64,000 nt of DNA from Cribrihabitans_A neustonicus (GTDB lineage Bacteria; Pseudomonadota; Alphaproteobacteria; Rhodobacterales; Rhodobacteraceae), in the NCBI RefSeq assembly GCF_048820895.1, contig NZ_JBMERQ010000002.1:744001-808000 (forward strand), in the 5' to 3' direction. The translations under genes and the position numbers were made by a program. The notes under the pieces are model-generated. The model worked only from the letters and a program-made list of their open reading frames with translations. It did not search any database and had not been told where the DNA came from. Positions 23,524 to 31,753 of this stretch are shown here, in pieces (the first letter of the stretch is position 1; every line of letters begins with the position of its first letter).

Positions 23524-23892
23524 TATTTGCGCCGCGAAGGCTGTCTGGTCCGCAGTATGCAGGGCAACGGGCGGCACGGCAGGCTTCGGGGCCGGTGTGG
23601 AAGGCGTCCCGGGCCTAACCGGCACGGGCGACTCGCCGTATGAGGCAAGGGGCTCCCGCCCGTCTGCCAGTCCGCCCTTGCGGGCGCCCCGCCACCGGTT
23701 GGGCCGGGCGCCGCGCCTTGCGGCGCGGCGGAACCGGTCAGCGGTGCTGACCGGTTGTTTCGTGCGCGAAACATTGCGTCGGCACCGCTGACCTGCGGGG
23801 CCTTGCCGCCGCTCCCGGCTTGACCCGCCGCCCGTCCTGCGGCACAGGAGCGGCCAGCCTTGCACAGATGACCGGAACAGGAGGCCAGACGC
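23524..23892. other. Gene-free interval with inverted repeats between metK and trmB
   Basis: No credible gene is seen. AACCGGTCAGC and GCTGACCGGTT form a perfect 11-base inverted repeat around GGT (23732-23756), followed by GTTT and a second palindromic stretch GTTTCG/CGAAAC (23757-23772). GTTGGGCCGGGC at 23698-23709 followed by a GCGCCGC/GCGGCGC hairpin (23708-23726) recalls the interval at 5829-5866. Confidence 0.6.
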
Positions 23893-24696
23893 ATGTCCGG
23901 CGACCAGAAGCCCCGTGGCGCCCAGCCCAGCCCAGATCCCCAGACCGGCACTCGGACCGGCATCCAGTCCGCCCGCGCCAATGCCGCGGGCAAACACGCC
24001 AGCGGCGCGCCCTGGCGTAACTTCTATGGCCGCTTCAAAGGCAAGACCCTGAAGGACAGTCAGAAGCGCTATCTGGACGAAGACCTCGCCGAGCTGAGCC
24101 CCGGCGCGGTTGGCTGGGACGAGAACCCGGAGCGCACTCCGCTCGACCTTGAAGCGCTGTTTGGCGGCCGGGAGGTCTGGCTTGAGGTGGGCTTTGGAGG
24201 CGGCGAGCATCTGGTTCATCAGGCGGCCGGCAACCCGCAGGCGGGCATCATTGGCGCCGAGCCGTTCATCAACGGGGTGGCGATGCTGCTGGGCAAGATC
24301 CGCAATTCGGGGGCGGAGAATATTGCGATCCACCCCGGTGATGCGCGCGACCTGATGGATGTTCTGCCGGCAGCCTCGATCTCGCGCGCCTTCCTGCTCT
24401 ATCCCGATCCCTGGCCGAAAAAGCGCCACCACCGCCGCCGCTTTGTGACCCCGGAGCATCTCGAACCGCTGGCGCGCTGCCTGAAACCGGGGGCGATCTT
24501 CCGCGTCGCGACTGACATCCCCGACTACGTGCGCCAGACGCTGGAGGAGGTTCCGAAAGCGGGGTTCGAGTGGCTGGCCGAGGGCCCGCAGGACTGGCGC
24601 AAGCCCTGGGGGGACTGGATCTCCACCCGCTACGAGCAGAAGGCGTTGCGCGAGGGCCGCACGCCGCATTACCTGACCTTCCGCCGCCTGGGCTAA
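23893..24696 (+). CDS. trmB: tRNA (guanine-N7)-methyltransferase
   Basis: The 267-residue protein has a 45-residue basic, disordered N-terminal extension, then the TrmB core: RNFYGRFKGKTL, the SAM-binding loop LEVGFGGGEHLVHQA, the NPQAGIIGAEPF segment, LLYPDPWPKKRHHRRRF and the C-terminal RTPHYLTFRRLG. TrmB methylates G46 in the variable loop of tRNAs. Its placement after metK, the source of its methyl donor, is conserved in Rhodobacteraceae. The start ATG follows GGAGGC at reasonable spacing. Confidence 0.95.
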   Translation: MSGDQKPRGAQPSPDPQTGTRTGIQSARANAAGKHASGAPWRNFYGRFKGKTLKDSQKRYLDEDLAELSPGAVGWDENPERTPLDLEALFGGREVWLEVGFGGGEHLVHQAAGNPQAGIIGAEPFINGVAMLLGKIRNSGAENIAIHPGDARDLMDVLPAASISRAFLLYPDPWPKKRHHRRRFVTPEHLEPLARCLKPGAIFRVATDIPDYVRQTLEEVPKAGFEWLAEGPQDWRKPWGDWISTRYEQKALREGRTPHYLTFRRLG

Positions 24697-25036
24697 CCTT
24701 CGCAGTGCTGCCGGCCAACGCCGGGGAGCCCGGGTCCGCCTGTGCAGGGAAGGCCGCCGGCCGTATCAGGGGCCGTATCAGGGACCGGCGCGCTGCGCTC
24801 CCCGCGCGCGGATAGGGTTCCGGCAGCTTATGCCCCCGCGATCCGCGGAGCGGGGCGTAAAACCTCCACCGCTGGGTGGCTGCACGCGGCCGTCCGATGG
24901 CGGAGCGCGCTGCGGCTGCGCTGGGTCTCGGACAAGGCCGTGATCAGTGCGTTGCCGGCCGTCGCTGAGGAAGCCGTGGACGAAGGCGCCGTCATGCGCT
25001 AACAGCCTTTCTCGAGCAGACAGAGAGGAGGCCCGC
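24697..25036. other. Gene-free interval between trmB and aroA
   Basis: The 340 bases hold no gene I can support. GGCCGTATCAGG is duplicated in tandem (24759-24770 and 24771-24782). An 86-codon open frame at 24742-25002 ends in a plausible-looking stretch (SDKAVISALPAVAEEAVDEG) but has no ribosome-binding site or recognisable family. The aroA ribosome-binding site GAGAGGAGG lies at the right end. Confidence 0.5.
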
Positions 25037-26383
25037 ATGTCCGGCCATGGCACCCCGATCCCGATGACCTCGCGCCGCTGCGGCCCGCTGACCGGCGTGG
25101 CCGAGGTGCCGGGCGACAAGTCGATCTCGCACCGTTCGCTGATCCTGGGCGCAATGGCGGTGGGCGAGACCAAAATCTCCGGCCTGCTGGAAGGCGAGGA
25201 TGTGCTCGACACTGCCAAGGCGATGCAGGCCTTCGGCGCAGAAGTGGTGGACCACGGCGGCGGCAGCTGGTCGGTGCATGGCGTCGGCGTCGGTGGTTTT
25301 GCCGAACCGGGCAATGTCATTGATTGCGGAAACTCAGGCACCGGGGTGCGGCTGATCATGGGGGCGATGGCAACCTCGCCGATCACTGCGACCTTCACCG
25401 GCGATGCGAGCCTCAACAAGCGGCCGATGGCGCGGGTGACCGATCCCCTGGCGCTGTTCGGCGCGCAGGCCGTGGGGCGCACCGGCGGGCGGCTGCCGAT
25501 GACCATCGTGGGCGCCGCCGACCCGGTGCCGGTGCGCTACACCGTGCCGGTGCCGTCGGCGCAGGTGAAATCGGCGGTGCTGCTTGCGGGCCTCAACGCG
25601 CCGGGCCAGACGGTTGTGATCGAGCAGGAAGCCACCCGGGACCATACCGAGCGGATGCTGGCCGGGTTCGGCGCCGAGATCACCGTGGAGGACAGCGACG
25701 AGGGCCGGGTCATCACCCTCACCGGCCGGCCCGAGCTGAAGCCGCAGGTGATCGCGGTGCCGCGCGATCCGTCCTCGGCCGCCTTCCCGGTCTGTGCTGC
25801 GCTGATCACCCCGGGCTCGGACGTTCTGGTGCCGGGCATCGGCCTCAACCCCACCCGCGCGGGCCTGTTCTACACGCTGCAGGACATGGGTGCGGATCTC
25901 ACCTTCGAGAACCCGCGCGAGGAAGGCGGCGAGCCGGTGGCGGACCTGCGGGCGAAGTTCTCCCCCGACATGAAGGGCATCGAGGTGCCGCCGGAGCGGG
26001 CCGCTTCGATGATCGACGAATACCCGGTGCTGTCGGTGGTCGCGGCCTTCGCGGACGGCAAGACCATGATGGCGGGCGTGAAGGAACTGCGGGTGAAGGA
26101 GAGCGACCGCATCGACGCGATGGCCAAGGGGCTGCGCGCCAACGGCGTCACCGTCGAGGAGGGCGAGGACTGGTGGGAAGTCACCGGGCTCGGCATCGAC
26201 GGCGTGCCGGGCGGGGCAACCTGCGAGAGCTTCCTCGACCACCGGATCGCGATGTCCTTCATGGTGATGGGCATGGGCGCGCAGAACCCGGTTTCGGTCG
26301 ATGACGGCAGCCCGATTGCAACCTCTTTTCCGATCTTCGAGAGTCTGATGGGCGGCTTGGGCGCCAAGCTAGAGCGGGCATGA
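25037..26383 (+). CDS. aroA: 3-phosphoshikimate 1-carboxyvinyltransferase (EPSP synthase)
   Basis: The ATG at 25037 follows GAGAGGAGG and gives 448 residues. Family landmarks are GDKSISHRSLILGAMA for shikimate-3-phosphate binding, IDCGNSGTGVRLIMGAMA, and the late REDs-type region VKESDRIDAMAKGL. The glyphosate-site loop here reads DCGNSGTGVR with an alanine-rich context (LIMGAMA); alphaproteobacterial enzymes are often class II, but I cannot assign tolerance. It transfers enolpyruvate from PEP to shikimate-3-phosphate. The stop overlaps the cmk start (ATGA), and aroA-cmk is a conserved pair leading to rpsA. Confidence 0.95.
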   Translation: MSGHGTPIPMTSRRCGPLTGVAEVPGDKSISHRSLILGAMAVGETKISGLLEGEDVLDTAKAMQAFGAEVVDHGGGSWSVHGVGVGGFAEPGNVIDCGNSGTGVRLIMGAMATSPITATFTGDASLNKRPMARVTDPLALFGAQAVGRTGGRLPMTIVGAADPVPVRYTVPVPSAQVKSAVLLAGLNAPGQTVVIEQEATRDHTERMLAGFGAEITVEDSDEGRVITLTGRPELKPQVIAVPRDPSSAAFPVCAALITPGSDVLVPGIGLNPTRAGLFYTLQDMGADLTFENPREEGGEPVADLRAKFSPDMKGIEVPPERAASMIDEYPVLSVVAAFADGKTMMAGVKELRVKESDRIDAMAKGLRANGVTVEEGEDWWEVTGLGIDGVPGGATCESFLDHRIAMSFMVMGMGAQNPVSVDDGSPIATSFPIFESLMGGLGAKLERA

Positions 26384-26991
26384 GCGAGAGTTTCACCATC
26401 GCGGTTGACGGGCCTGCGGCGGCGGGCAAGGGCACGCTGTCGCGGGCGCTCGCAGCGCATTACGGGTTCAGTTACCTCGACACCGGGCTTCTCTACCGTG
26501 CGGTCGGCGCGAAGATGCTGGACGGGGTTGCACCGGTGGCGGCGGCCGAGGGGCTCACGCCCGAGGACCTCGAGCGGCCTGACCTGCGCGGCGCGGAGGT
26601 GGCGCAGGCGGCCTCCAAGGTGGCGGTGATCGCGGCGGTGCGCGCAGCACTCACCGATTTCCAGCGCGCCTTCGCCCGCCGCGCGGGCGGCGCGGTGCTG
26701 GACGGGCGCGACATCGGCACGGTGATCTGCCCCTATGCGCAGGTGAAGCTGTTTGTCACCGCCAGCGCCGAGGTGCGCGCCAAGCGGCGGCATGCAGAGC
26801 TGAGCGAGGCGGGCCGGGTAATCTCGCTGGCGGAGGTGCTTGCGGACGTAAAGGCGCGCGACGACCGCGACATGAACCGGGCAGAGGCGCCGCTGAGGCC
26901 GGCCGAGGACGCGGTGCTGATCGACACCAGCGAACTCAGCATCGAGGCGGCGCTGGCCAAGGCCAAGGAAGTGGTGGACTCTCGCCGCTAA
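26380..26991 (+). CDS. cmk: Cytidylate kinase
   Basis: A 203-residue nucleoside monophosphate kinase with P-loop DGPAAAGKGTLSRALA, the CMP-binding motif YLDTGLLYRAVG, GRDIGTVICPYA, and the lid region KARDDRDMNRAEAPLRP. It phosphorylates CMP and dCMP. It overlaps aroA by four bases; the classic aroA-cmk-rpsA order is interrupted here by a DUF protein, an HxlR regulator and a nitroreductase. Confidence 0.95.
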   Translation: MSESFTIAVDGPAAAGKGTLSRALAAHYGFSYLDTGLLYRAVGAKMLDGVAPVAAAEGLTPEDLERPDLRGAEVAQAASKVAVIAAVRAALTDFQRAFARRAGGAVLDGRDIGTVICPYAQVKLFVTASAEVRAKRRHAELSEAGRVISLAEVLADVKARDDRDMNRAEAPLRPAEDAVLIDTSELSIEAALAKAKEVVDSRR

Positions 26992-27193
26992 GCCGGTGAT
27001 AGCGCCGCCGCCGCGCCCGGCAAGGCGCGAAGGCGGCTGCTTCCCCGGGGCGCCCGTCCCCGGGCTTGCAGGTTGCCGGATACATCGCTATCTCTGCGTC
27101 CAGCCAGTGATATGATATAACATTGAGGGTGTGGGGTGAAGAACAGTGGATGGCCGGTCACCGCCTTGCCGGGCCGTACAGGAAAGCGGCGCG

Positions 27194-27475
27194 ATGGCTG
27201 ACCGCAAGCCCCGGCGCAATCTGAACTCGCGCCTGAAGCGCCGCCGGCGGGAGGGCAGTCCAATGCAAGCCTATGATGCCCTGCCGCCGCCCCTGCGGCG
27301 CTGGCTGGCCTCGGCCTGCCTGCCGTGGAGCCCGGCCTCGGCGCTGAGACTCTGGACCCGGGCGGGCGGCAGCCGCGATCCGGAGGCCGCCGCCGCCCGC
27401 CTGGATGCGGCGGAGGCGGCGATGCTGGCGCGCGATGCCGGTATCTGGGAGCGCCACCCGCGGCCGCAGGGCTAA
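27194..27475 (+). CDS. Small DUF6525-like protein
   Basis: The 93-residue product starts MADRKPRRNLNSRLKRRRRE at 27194; AGGAAAG lies 8 bases upstream, and in-frame codons before it have no support. It is basic at the N-terminus, then has YDALPPPLRRWLASACLPWSPASALRLW and an acidic/alanine helix LDAAEAAMLARDAGIWE. I associate this pattern with DUF6525, a short family confined to Rhodobacterales; function unknown. Basic charge and small size would fit a ribosome- or nucleic-acid-associated protein, but that is only inference. It converges on the HxlR gene 15 bases away. Confidence 0.75.
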   Translation: MADRKPRRNLNSRLKRRRREGSPMQAYDALPPPLRRWLASACLPWSPASALRLWTRAGGSRDPEAAAARLDAAEAAMLARDAGIWERHPRPQG

Positions 27476-27490
27476 CGGCGGCGCCGCGCG

Positions 27491-27859
27491 TCACGCTGTC
27501 TCAGCCGCGGCGGCGTCATAGCGGGCGCGGGCGGCGTCGATTTCGGGCAGGTTCTCCAGCGCCCAGAGGCCGAGCGCGCGCACCGGCTCGCGGAAGGATT
27601 CGCCGAGCGGCGTCAGCGCATATTCCACCTTGGGCGGGATTGTCGGGTGGTAGGTGCGGCTCACCAGCCCGTCGCGCTCCAGCTCGCGCAGGGTGAGGCT
27701 CAGCATCCGCTGGGAGATGCCGAGATGCCGCTTCAGCGCGTTAAAGCGCAAGACGCCGTATTGCGCGAGGGAAATCACCACCAGCACGCTCCAGCGGTCG
27801 CCGACGCGGGACAGGACCTCGTTGATGCGGCCGCACTCCGGGCACTGCGCTTCAGACAT
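27491..27859 (-). CDS. HxlR family transcriptional regulator
   Basis: A 122-residue winged-helix protein with the HxlR core: an N-terminal CPECGRINEVLSRVGDRWS with cysteines that could sense redox or electrophiles, LAQYGVLRFNALKRHLGISQRMLSLTLRELERDGLV, and the wing YHPTIPPKVEYALT. It is divergent from a nitroreductase gene. The 133-base shared region has GATAC (27875-27879) and GTATC (27904-27908) half-sites. HxlR/YodB-type regulators often control quinone or nitro-reductases, so repression of the neighbour is likely. Confidence 0.9.
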   Translation of the reverse strand: MSEAQCPECGRINEVLSRVGDRWSVLVVISLAQYGVLRFNALKRHLGISQRMLSLTLRELERDGLVSRTYHPTIPPKVEYALTPLGESFREPVRALGLWALENLPEIDAARARYDAAAAETA

Positions 27860-27992
27860 GATGGTTCCCTCCTTGATACCGGGGGTCAGAAATGTGCCTT
27901 CTTGTATCGGCTTCGGTTCTCAATATATCTCCGGTCACAAAACTATACCACCCCCGGAGACAGGCCGCAGAGGGCCGCGAAAGGACCGCAGG

Positions 27993-28634
27993 ATGACCAA
28001 GAGCACGCTGATCGAGAAGCTGAACTGGCGCTACGCCACCAAGAAGATGGACCCGTCCAAACCGGTGCCGCAGGCGAAGGTCGATCAGATCATCGAGGCG
28101 ATCTGCGTGGCGCCGACCTCAAGCGGCACGCAGCCGTTCGAGCTGTTCGTGATCACCAATCCGGAAATCCGCGGCGAGATCCGCAAAGTGGCCTGGAACC
28201 AGGCGCAGGTCACCGACGGCTCGCATCTTCTGGTGTTTGCGGCCTGGGACAACTACAGCGAAGAGCGCATCGACGCGGTCACCCGGCAGATGGAAGAAGA
28301 GCGCGGCGACAACCCGATGCTGTGGGACTACTACGCCAACCTCAAGGCGATGTACCTGCCGCGTGATGCACGGGTGAACCACGATCACGCCGCCCGCCAG
28401 GCCTATATCGCGCTTGGCTTCGCGCTGGCGGCGGCGGCGGAACTGGAGGTGGACAGCACCCCGATGGAGGGCTTCGATCCGGAGAAAGTGGACGAGATCC
28501 TGAACCTGCGCGAAAAGGGCCTGCGGTCGGTGCTGCTCCTGCCGCTCGGCCACCGCCAGGAAGAGGGCGACTGGCTGCTGCCGCTGCCCAAGGTCCGCAA
28601 ACCCCGCGAGAGCTTCGTGACCGAGATCGCGTAA
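27993..28634 (+). CDS. NAD(P)H-dependent nitroreductase family oxidoreductase
   Basis: The 213-residue flavoprotein starts MTKSTLIEKLNWRYATKKMD at 27993 and shows FMN-binding features of the NfsB/DrgA group: RYATKKMDP at the N-terminus, CVAPTSSGTQPFELFVI and LREKGLRSVLLLPLGHRQEEGDW near the end. It should reduce quinones, nitroaromatics or similar electrophiles with NAD(P)H. The divergent HxlR gene suggests electrophile-responsive control. CAAGCCC/GGGCTTG arms just past the stop may form a terminator. Confidence 0.9.
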   Translation: MTKSTLIEKLNWRYATKKMDPSKPVPQAKVDQIIEAICVAPTSSGTQPFELFVITNPEIRGEIRKVAWNQAQVTDGSHLLVFAAWDNYSEERIDAVTRQMEEERGDNPMLWDYYANLKAMYLPRDARVNHDHAARQAYIALGFALAAAAELEVDSTPMEGFDPEKVDEILNLREKGLRSVLLLPLGHRQEEGDWLLPLPKVRKPRESFVTEIA

Positions 28635-28884
28635 GCCCGCCCAAGCCCGGTGCAGGTCCCGCAAGGGGCTTGCCTCAGGCCCAGAATCCACTTACACAGC
28701 GCGCTGTCAGTACATGGGCGGCCAACGTCCGGATGGCGCATCTGAGCAGGGCTGGGGAACACCTCGGCCCTTTGTGTTTGTTTGATCAGATGGGTTCCGG
28801 GCCACGCCCTGCACTGCTGAATCGAGACCGGTGGAGACAACCGCCCGGCCAGAAAAACCGTTTGAAAAGGAAACCTGAGACCTC

Positions 28885-30564
28885 ATGGCTCAAAACGCAT
28901 CGATGGAGGAATTCGAAGCCCTCCTGAACGAAAGCTTCGAAATGGACACTCCGGACGAAGGTTCGGTTGTCAAAGGCAAAGTGCTGGCGATCGAAGCCGG
29001 CCAGGCCATCATCGACGTCGGCTACAAGATGGAAGGCCGCGTTGATCTGAAAGAATTCGCAAACCCCGGCGAAGCTGCTGAAATCGCAGTCGGCGACGAA
29101 GTGGAAGTCTTCCTGCGCTCGGCAGAAAACGCCCGCGGCGAAGCCGTCATCTCCCGTGAGATGGCCCGCCGCGAAGAAGCCTGGGACCGCCTGGAAAAAG
29201 CCTACGCAGACGATCAGCGCGTCGAAGGCGCGATCTTCGGCCGCGTCAAGGGCGGCTTCACTGTCGACCTCGGCGGCGCCGTGGCCTTCCTGCCCGGCTC
29301 GCAGGTTGACGTGCGCCCCGTGCGCGACGCAGGCCCGCTGATGGGTCTGAAGCAGCCGTTCCAGATCCTGAAGATGGACCGCCGCCGCGGCAACATCGTG
29401 GTGTCGCGCCGTGCGATCCTCGAAGAGTCCCGCGCCGAGCAGCGCGCCGAAGTCATCGGCAACCTGTCCGAAGGCCAGGCGGTCGACGGTGTGGTCAAGA
29501 ACATCACCGAATACGGTGCGTTTGTTGACCTTGGCGGCGTTGACGGCCTGCTGCACGTCACCGACATGGCCTGGCGCCGTGTGAACCACCCCTCCGAGAT
29601 CCTGTCGATCGGCGAAACCGTCAAGGTTCAGGTCATCAAGATCAACAAGGAAACCCACCGCATCTCCCTCGGCATGAAGCAGCTGCAGGAAGACCCGTGG
29701 GATCTGGTGGGCGCCAAGTACCCGCTCTCCTCGGTCCACAAGGGCCGCGTCACCAACATCACCGATTACGGTGCATTTGTTGAGCTGGAGCCCGGTGTCG
29801 AAGGCCTGGTCCACGTCTCCGAGATGTCCTGGACCAAGAAGAACGTGCACCCCGGCAAGATCGTCTCCACCTCGCAGGAAGTGGACGTCATGGTGCTGGA
29901 GATCGACAGCGCCAAGCGCCGCGTCTCCCTGGGCCTGAAGCAGACCATGCGCAACCCGTGGGAAGTCTTTGCTGAGACCCACCCGGAAGGCACCCAGGTC
30001 GAAGGCGAAGTCAAGAACATCACCGAATTCGGTCTGTTCATCGGCCTCGACGGCGACATCGACGGCATGGTTCACCTCTCCGACCTGTCCTGGGACGAGC
30101 GCGGCGAGGATGCGATCCAGAACTACCGCAAGGGCGATGTGGTTCAGGCCGTGGTCTCCGAAGTGGACGTCGAGAAAGAGCGTATCTCGCTGTCGATCAA
30201 AGCCCTGGGCGGTGACAAGTTCGCCGAAGCCGTGGGCGGCGTGAAGCGCGGCTCCGTGATCACCGTGAACGTGACCGCCATCGAAGACGGCGGCATCGAG
30301 GTGGAATACGAAGGCATGAAGTCCTTCATCCGCCGTTCGGACCTGAGCCGCGACCGTGCCGAGCAGCGTCCCGAGCGGTTCTCGGTTGGCGACAAGGTCG
30401 ACGTGCGCGTCACCAACGTCGACTCCAAGTCGCGCCGACTGGGCCTGTCGATCAAGGCCCGCGAGATCGCGGAAGAGAAAGAAGCTGTGGAACAGTATGG
30501 CTCCTCGGACTCCGGCGCATCGCTGGGCGACATCCTGGGCGCCGCGCTGAAGTCGGGCGACTAA
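28885..30564 (+). CDS. rpsA: 30S ribosomal protein S1
   Basis: The 559-residue protein contains six S1 OB-fold repeats, close to the E. coli length of 557. Repeats three to six show the VKNITEYGAFVDLGGVDGLLHVTDMAW-type pattern, seen again as TDYGAFVELEPGVEGLVHV and TEFGLFIGLDGDIDGMVHL. S1 unfolds mRNA at initiation on the 30S subunit. Codon use is visibly more restricted than in neighbours, as expected for a highly expressed gene. A clear terminator follows. A 12-base palindrome ACAGCGCGCTGT lies in the leader region at 28696-28707. Confidence 0.97.
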   Translation: MAQNASMEEFEALLNESFEMDTPDEGSVVKGKVLAIEAGQAIIDVGYKMEGRVDLKEFANPGEAAEIAVGDEVEVFLRSAENARGEAVISREMARREEAWDRLEKAYADDQRVEGAIFGRVKGGFTVDLGGAVAFLPGSQVDVRPVRDAGPLMGLKQPFQILKMDRRRGNIVVSRRAILEESRAEQRAEVIGNLSEGQAVDGVVKNITEYGAFVDLGGVDGLLHVTDMAWRRVNHPSEILSIGETVKVQVIKINKETHRISLGMKQLQEDPWDLVGAKYPLSSVHKGRVTNITDYGAFVELEPGVEGLVHVSEMSWTKKNVHPGKIVSTSQEVDVMVLEIDSAKRRVSLGLKQTMRNPWEVFAETHPEGTQVEGEVKNITEFGLFIGLDGDIDGMVHLSDLSWDERGEDAIQNYRKGDVVQAVVSEVDVEKERISLSIKALGGDKFAEAVGGVKRGSVITVNVTAIEDGGIEVEYEGMKSFIRRSDLSRDRAEQRPERFSVGDKVDVRVTNVDSKSRRLGLSIKAREIAEEKEAVEQYGSSDSGASLGDILGAALKSGD

Positions 30565-30590
30565 GCTCCCCGGCCTTACGGCTGACAATC

Positions 30591-30622
30591 GAAAGCCCCG
30601 CAGGAAACTGCGGGGCTTTTTT
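30591..30622 (+). terminator. Intrinsic terminator after rpsA
   Basis: GAAAGCCCCGCAG and CTGCGGGGCTTTTTT pair around GAAA: a 10-base stem with a GNRA-like loop and a six-T tract, 27 bases past the rpsA stop. Confidence 0.95.
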
Positions 30623-31099
30623 GTGTGGGGGCATTCGTCACGCAGGCGTTCTGCACTGCGCAAAACCCGGACCCTGAGGCGCATGCCGCCCGGCGCGGAA
30701 CAAGGCCGAAGGCCGCCGCGCATGGCCGGCGCGCCCCCACGCGGCGGCGATTTGGCTGATGCTGGGCGGTTCCTTTAGAGGGTCTGCGGACTTTGCAGAC
30801 ATAAACTGCCAATCACACCCGTCCGCATCGCCCCCGCGCGCGCCGGAGATGCGCGGCCCATGGTGTGGAGGCGGGGAAGGGGGGTGGTTCTGATCCTCCG
30901 AATCAAGCGTTCTTTCCCGCGCGGACCCCGACTGCCGCCGTCCGGAAAGCCGCGTCTCATGGCGCCCTTGCGGCGAAAAATCCGCCGCGCCCGGGCAAAT
31001 TGCCGCTGCCCGTGCCGGTTTTCTCTCCCCCTTGCGGGAATTTTCCCTATACTCTCAGAGAACTAGCCAGTGGCAACGGTGTTCCGGAGGAGACAACAC
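30623..31099. other. Gene-free interval between rpsA terminator and ihfB
   Basis: These 477 bases hold repeat copy A (30693-30769) and otherwise only GC-rich spacer with overlapping shadow frames. The ihfB promoter and leader must lie near the right end, where CCCTATACTCTC could be a -10 region. GGAGGAG ahead of 31100 is the ihfB ribosome-binding site. Confidence 0.6.
30693..30769 (-). repeat. Dispersed 77-bp intergenic repeat, copy A
   Basis: Read on the minus strand this segment is almost identical over 77 bases to copy C (40401-40477): both start CCGCCCAGC, run through CAGCCAAATCG, CCGCGTGGGGGCGCG and ATGCGCGGCGGCCTTCGGCC, and end TTGTTCCGCGC. Four or five positions differ. Copy B (33848-33905) shares the last 58 bases. 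The core GGCCTTCGGCC is a palindromic hairpin. Confidence 0.85.
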
Positions 31100-31384
31100 A
31101 TGATCCGCTCTGAGTTGATTCAGAAGATTGCAGATGAAAACCCGCACCTGTATCAGCGCGATGTGGAGAGGATCGTCAACACGGTGTTCGAGGAAGTGAC
31201 CGATGCCATGGCGCGCGGCGACCGGGTGGAGCTGCGCGGCTTCGGGGCGTTTTCGGTCAAGAAGCGGGATGCCCGGGTGGGCCGCAACCCGCGCACCGGC
31301 GAGACGGTTCATGTCGAGGAAAAACACGTGCCGTTCTTCAAGACAGGCAAGCTGTTGCGGGACCGGCTGAACGGGAAGGCCTGA
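31100..31384 (+). CDS. ihfB: Integration host factor subunit beta
   Basis: The ATG at 31100 (MIRSELIQKIADENPHLYQ) follows GGAGGAG and gives 94 residues, the usual IhfB length. The HU/IHF fold shows GDRVELRGFGAFSVKKRDAR and the DNA-intercalating arm GRNPRTGETVHV. IHF bends DNA in recombination, transcription and replication. Unlike enterobacteria, ihfB is not directly downstream of rpsA here: a terminator and a repeat-bearing 477-base gap intervene. Its stop overlaps lapA (TGATG). Confidence 0.95.
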   Translation: MIRSELIQKIADENPHLYQRDVERIVNTVFEEVTDAMARGDRVELRGFGAFSVKKRDARVGRNPRTGETVHVEEKHVPFFKTGKLLRDRLNGKA

Positions 31385-31734
31385 TGCGTTACATTCGCTA
31401 TGCAATTCTGGGGGCGCTCGCCGTGGTGCTGGTGTCGGTGGCGGTAGCCAACCGCGCGATCGTCGAACTGAAACTGATGCCCGCCGCTTTGGCCGAGCTG
31501 TTCGGCTTCAATATGACGGTGGCGCTGCCCATCTTCGTGATTGTGCTCGGCGGGGTCGCGGCCGGGCTGGTGCTTGGCTTCCTCTGGGAGTGGATCCGCG
31601 AGCACAAGCACCGCCGCGAGGCGGCGCAAAAGGCGCGCGAGGCCAAGAAGCTGTCGCGTGAGGTGAAGAAGCTGAAGCGGCGCCAGCACGAGGGCAAGGA
31701 CGAGGTTCTGGCGCTCCTGGACGAGACCAGCTGA
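31384..31734 (+). CDS. lapA: LapA-domain (DUF1049) membrane protein
   Basis: A 116-residue protein with two transmembrane segments (residues 5-23 and about 46-66) and a charged cytoplasmic coiled-coil tail rich in lysine and glutamate (AAQKAREAKKLSREVKKLKR). This is the LapA layout; in E. coli LapA works with LapB in the regulation of LPS synthesis. No lapB gene follows here, unlike in E. coli. It is translationally coupled to ihfB and 19 bases ahead of trpF. Confidence 0.85.
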   Translation: MRYIRYAILGALAVVLVSVAVANRAIVELKLMPAALAELFGFNMTVALPIFVIVLGGVAAGLVLGFLWEWIREHKHRREAAQKAREAKKLSREVKKLKRRQHEGKDEVLALLDETS

Positions 31735-31753
31735 GCGGCGGACGCTGACGGCC

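Noticed and set aside
22066..24669. An 867-codon minus-strand open frame over metK and trmB
   Set aside because: It is antisense to two certain genes and to the riboswitch, with no recognisable domain.
24742..25002. A possible 86-residue protein between trmB and aroA
   Set aside because: No ribosome-binding site, no family and an arginine-rich start typical of chance frames; left as an unsupported possibility.
28786..30723. A 645-codon minus-strand open frame over rpsA
   Set aside because: Antisense of ribosomal protein S1, whose strong codon bias keeps the opposite strand open.
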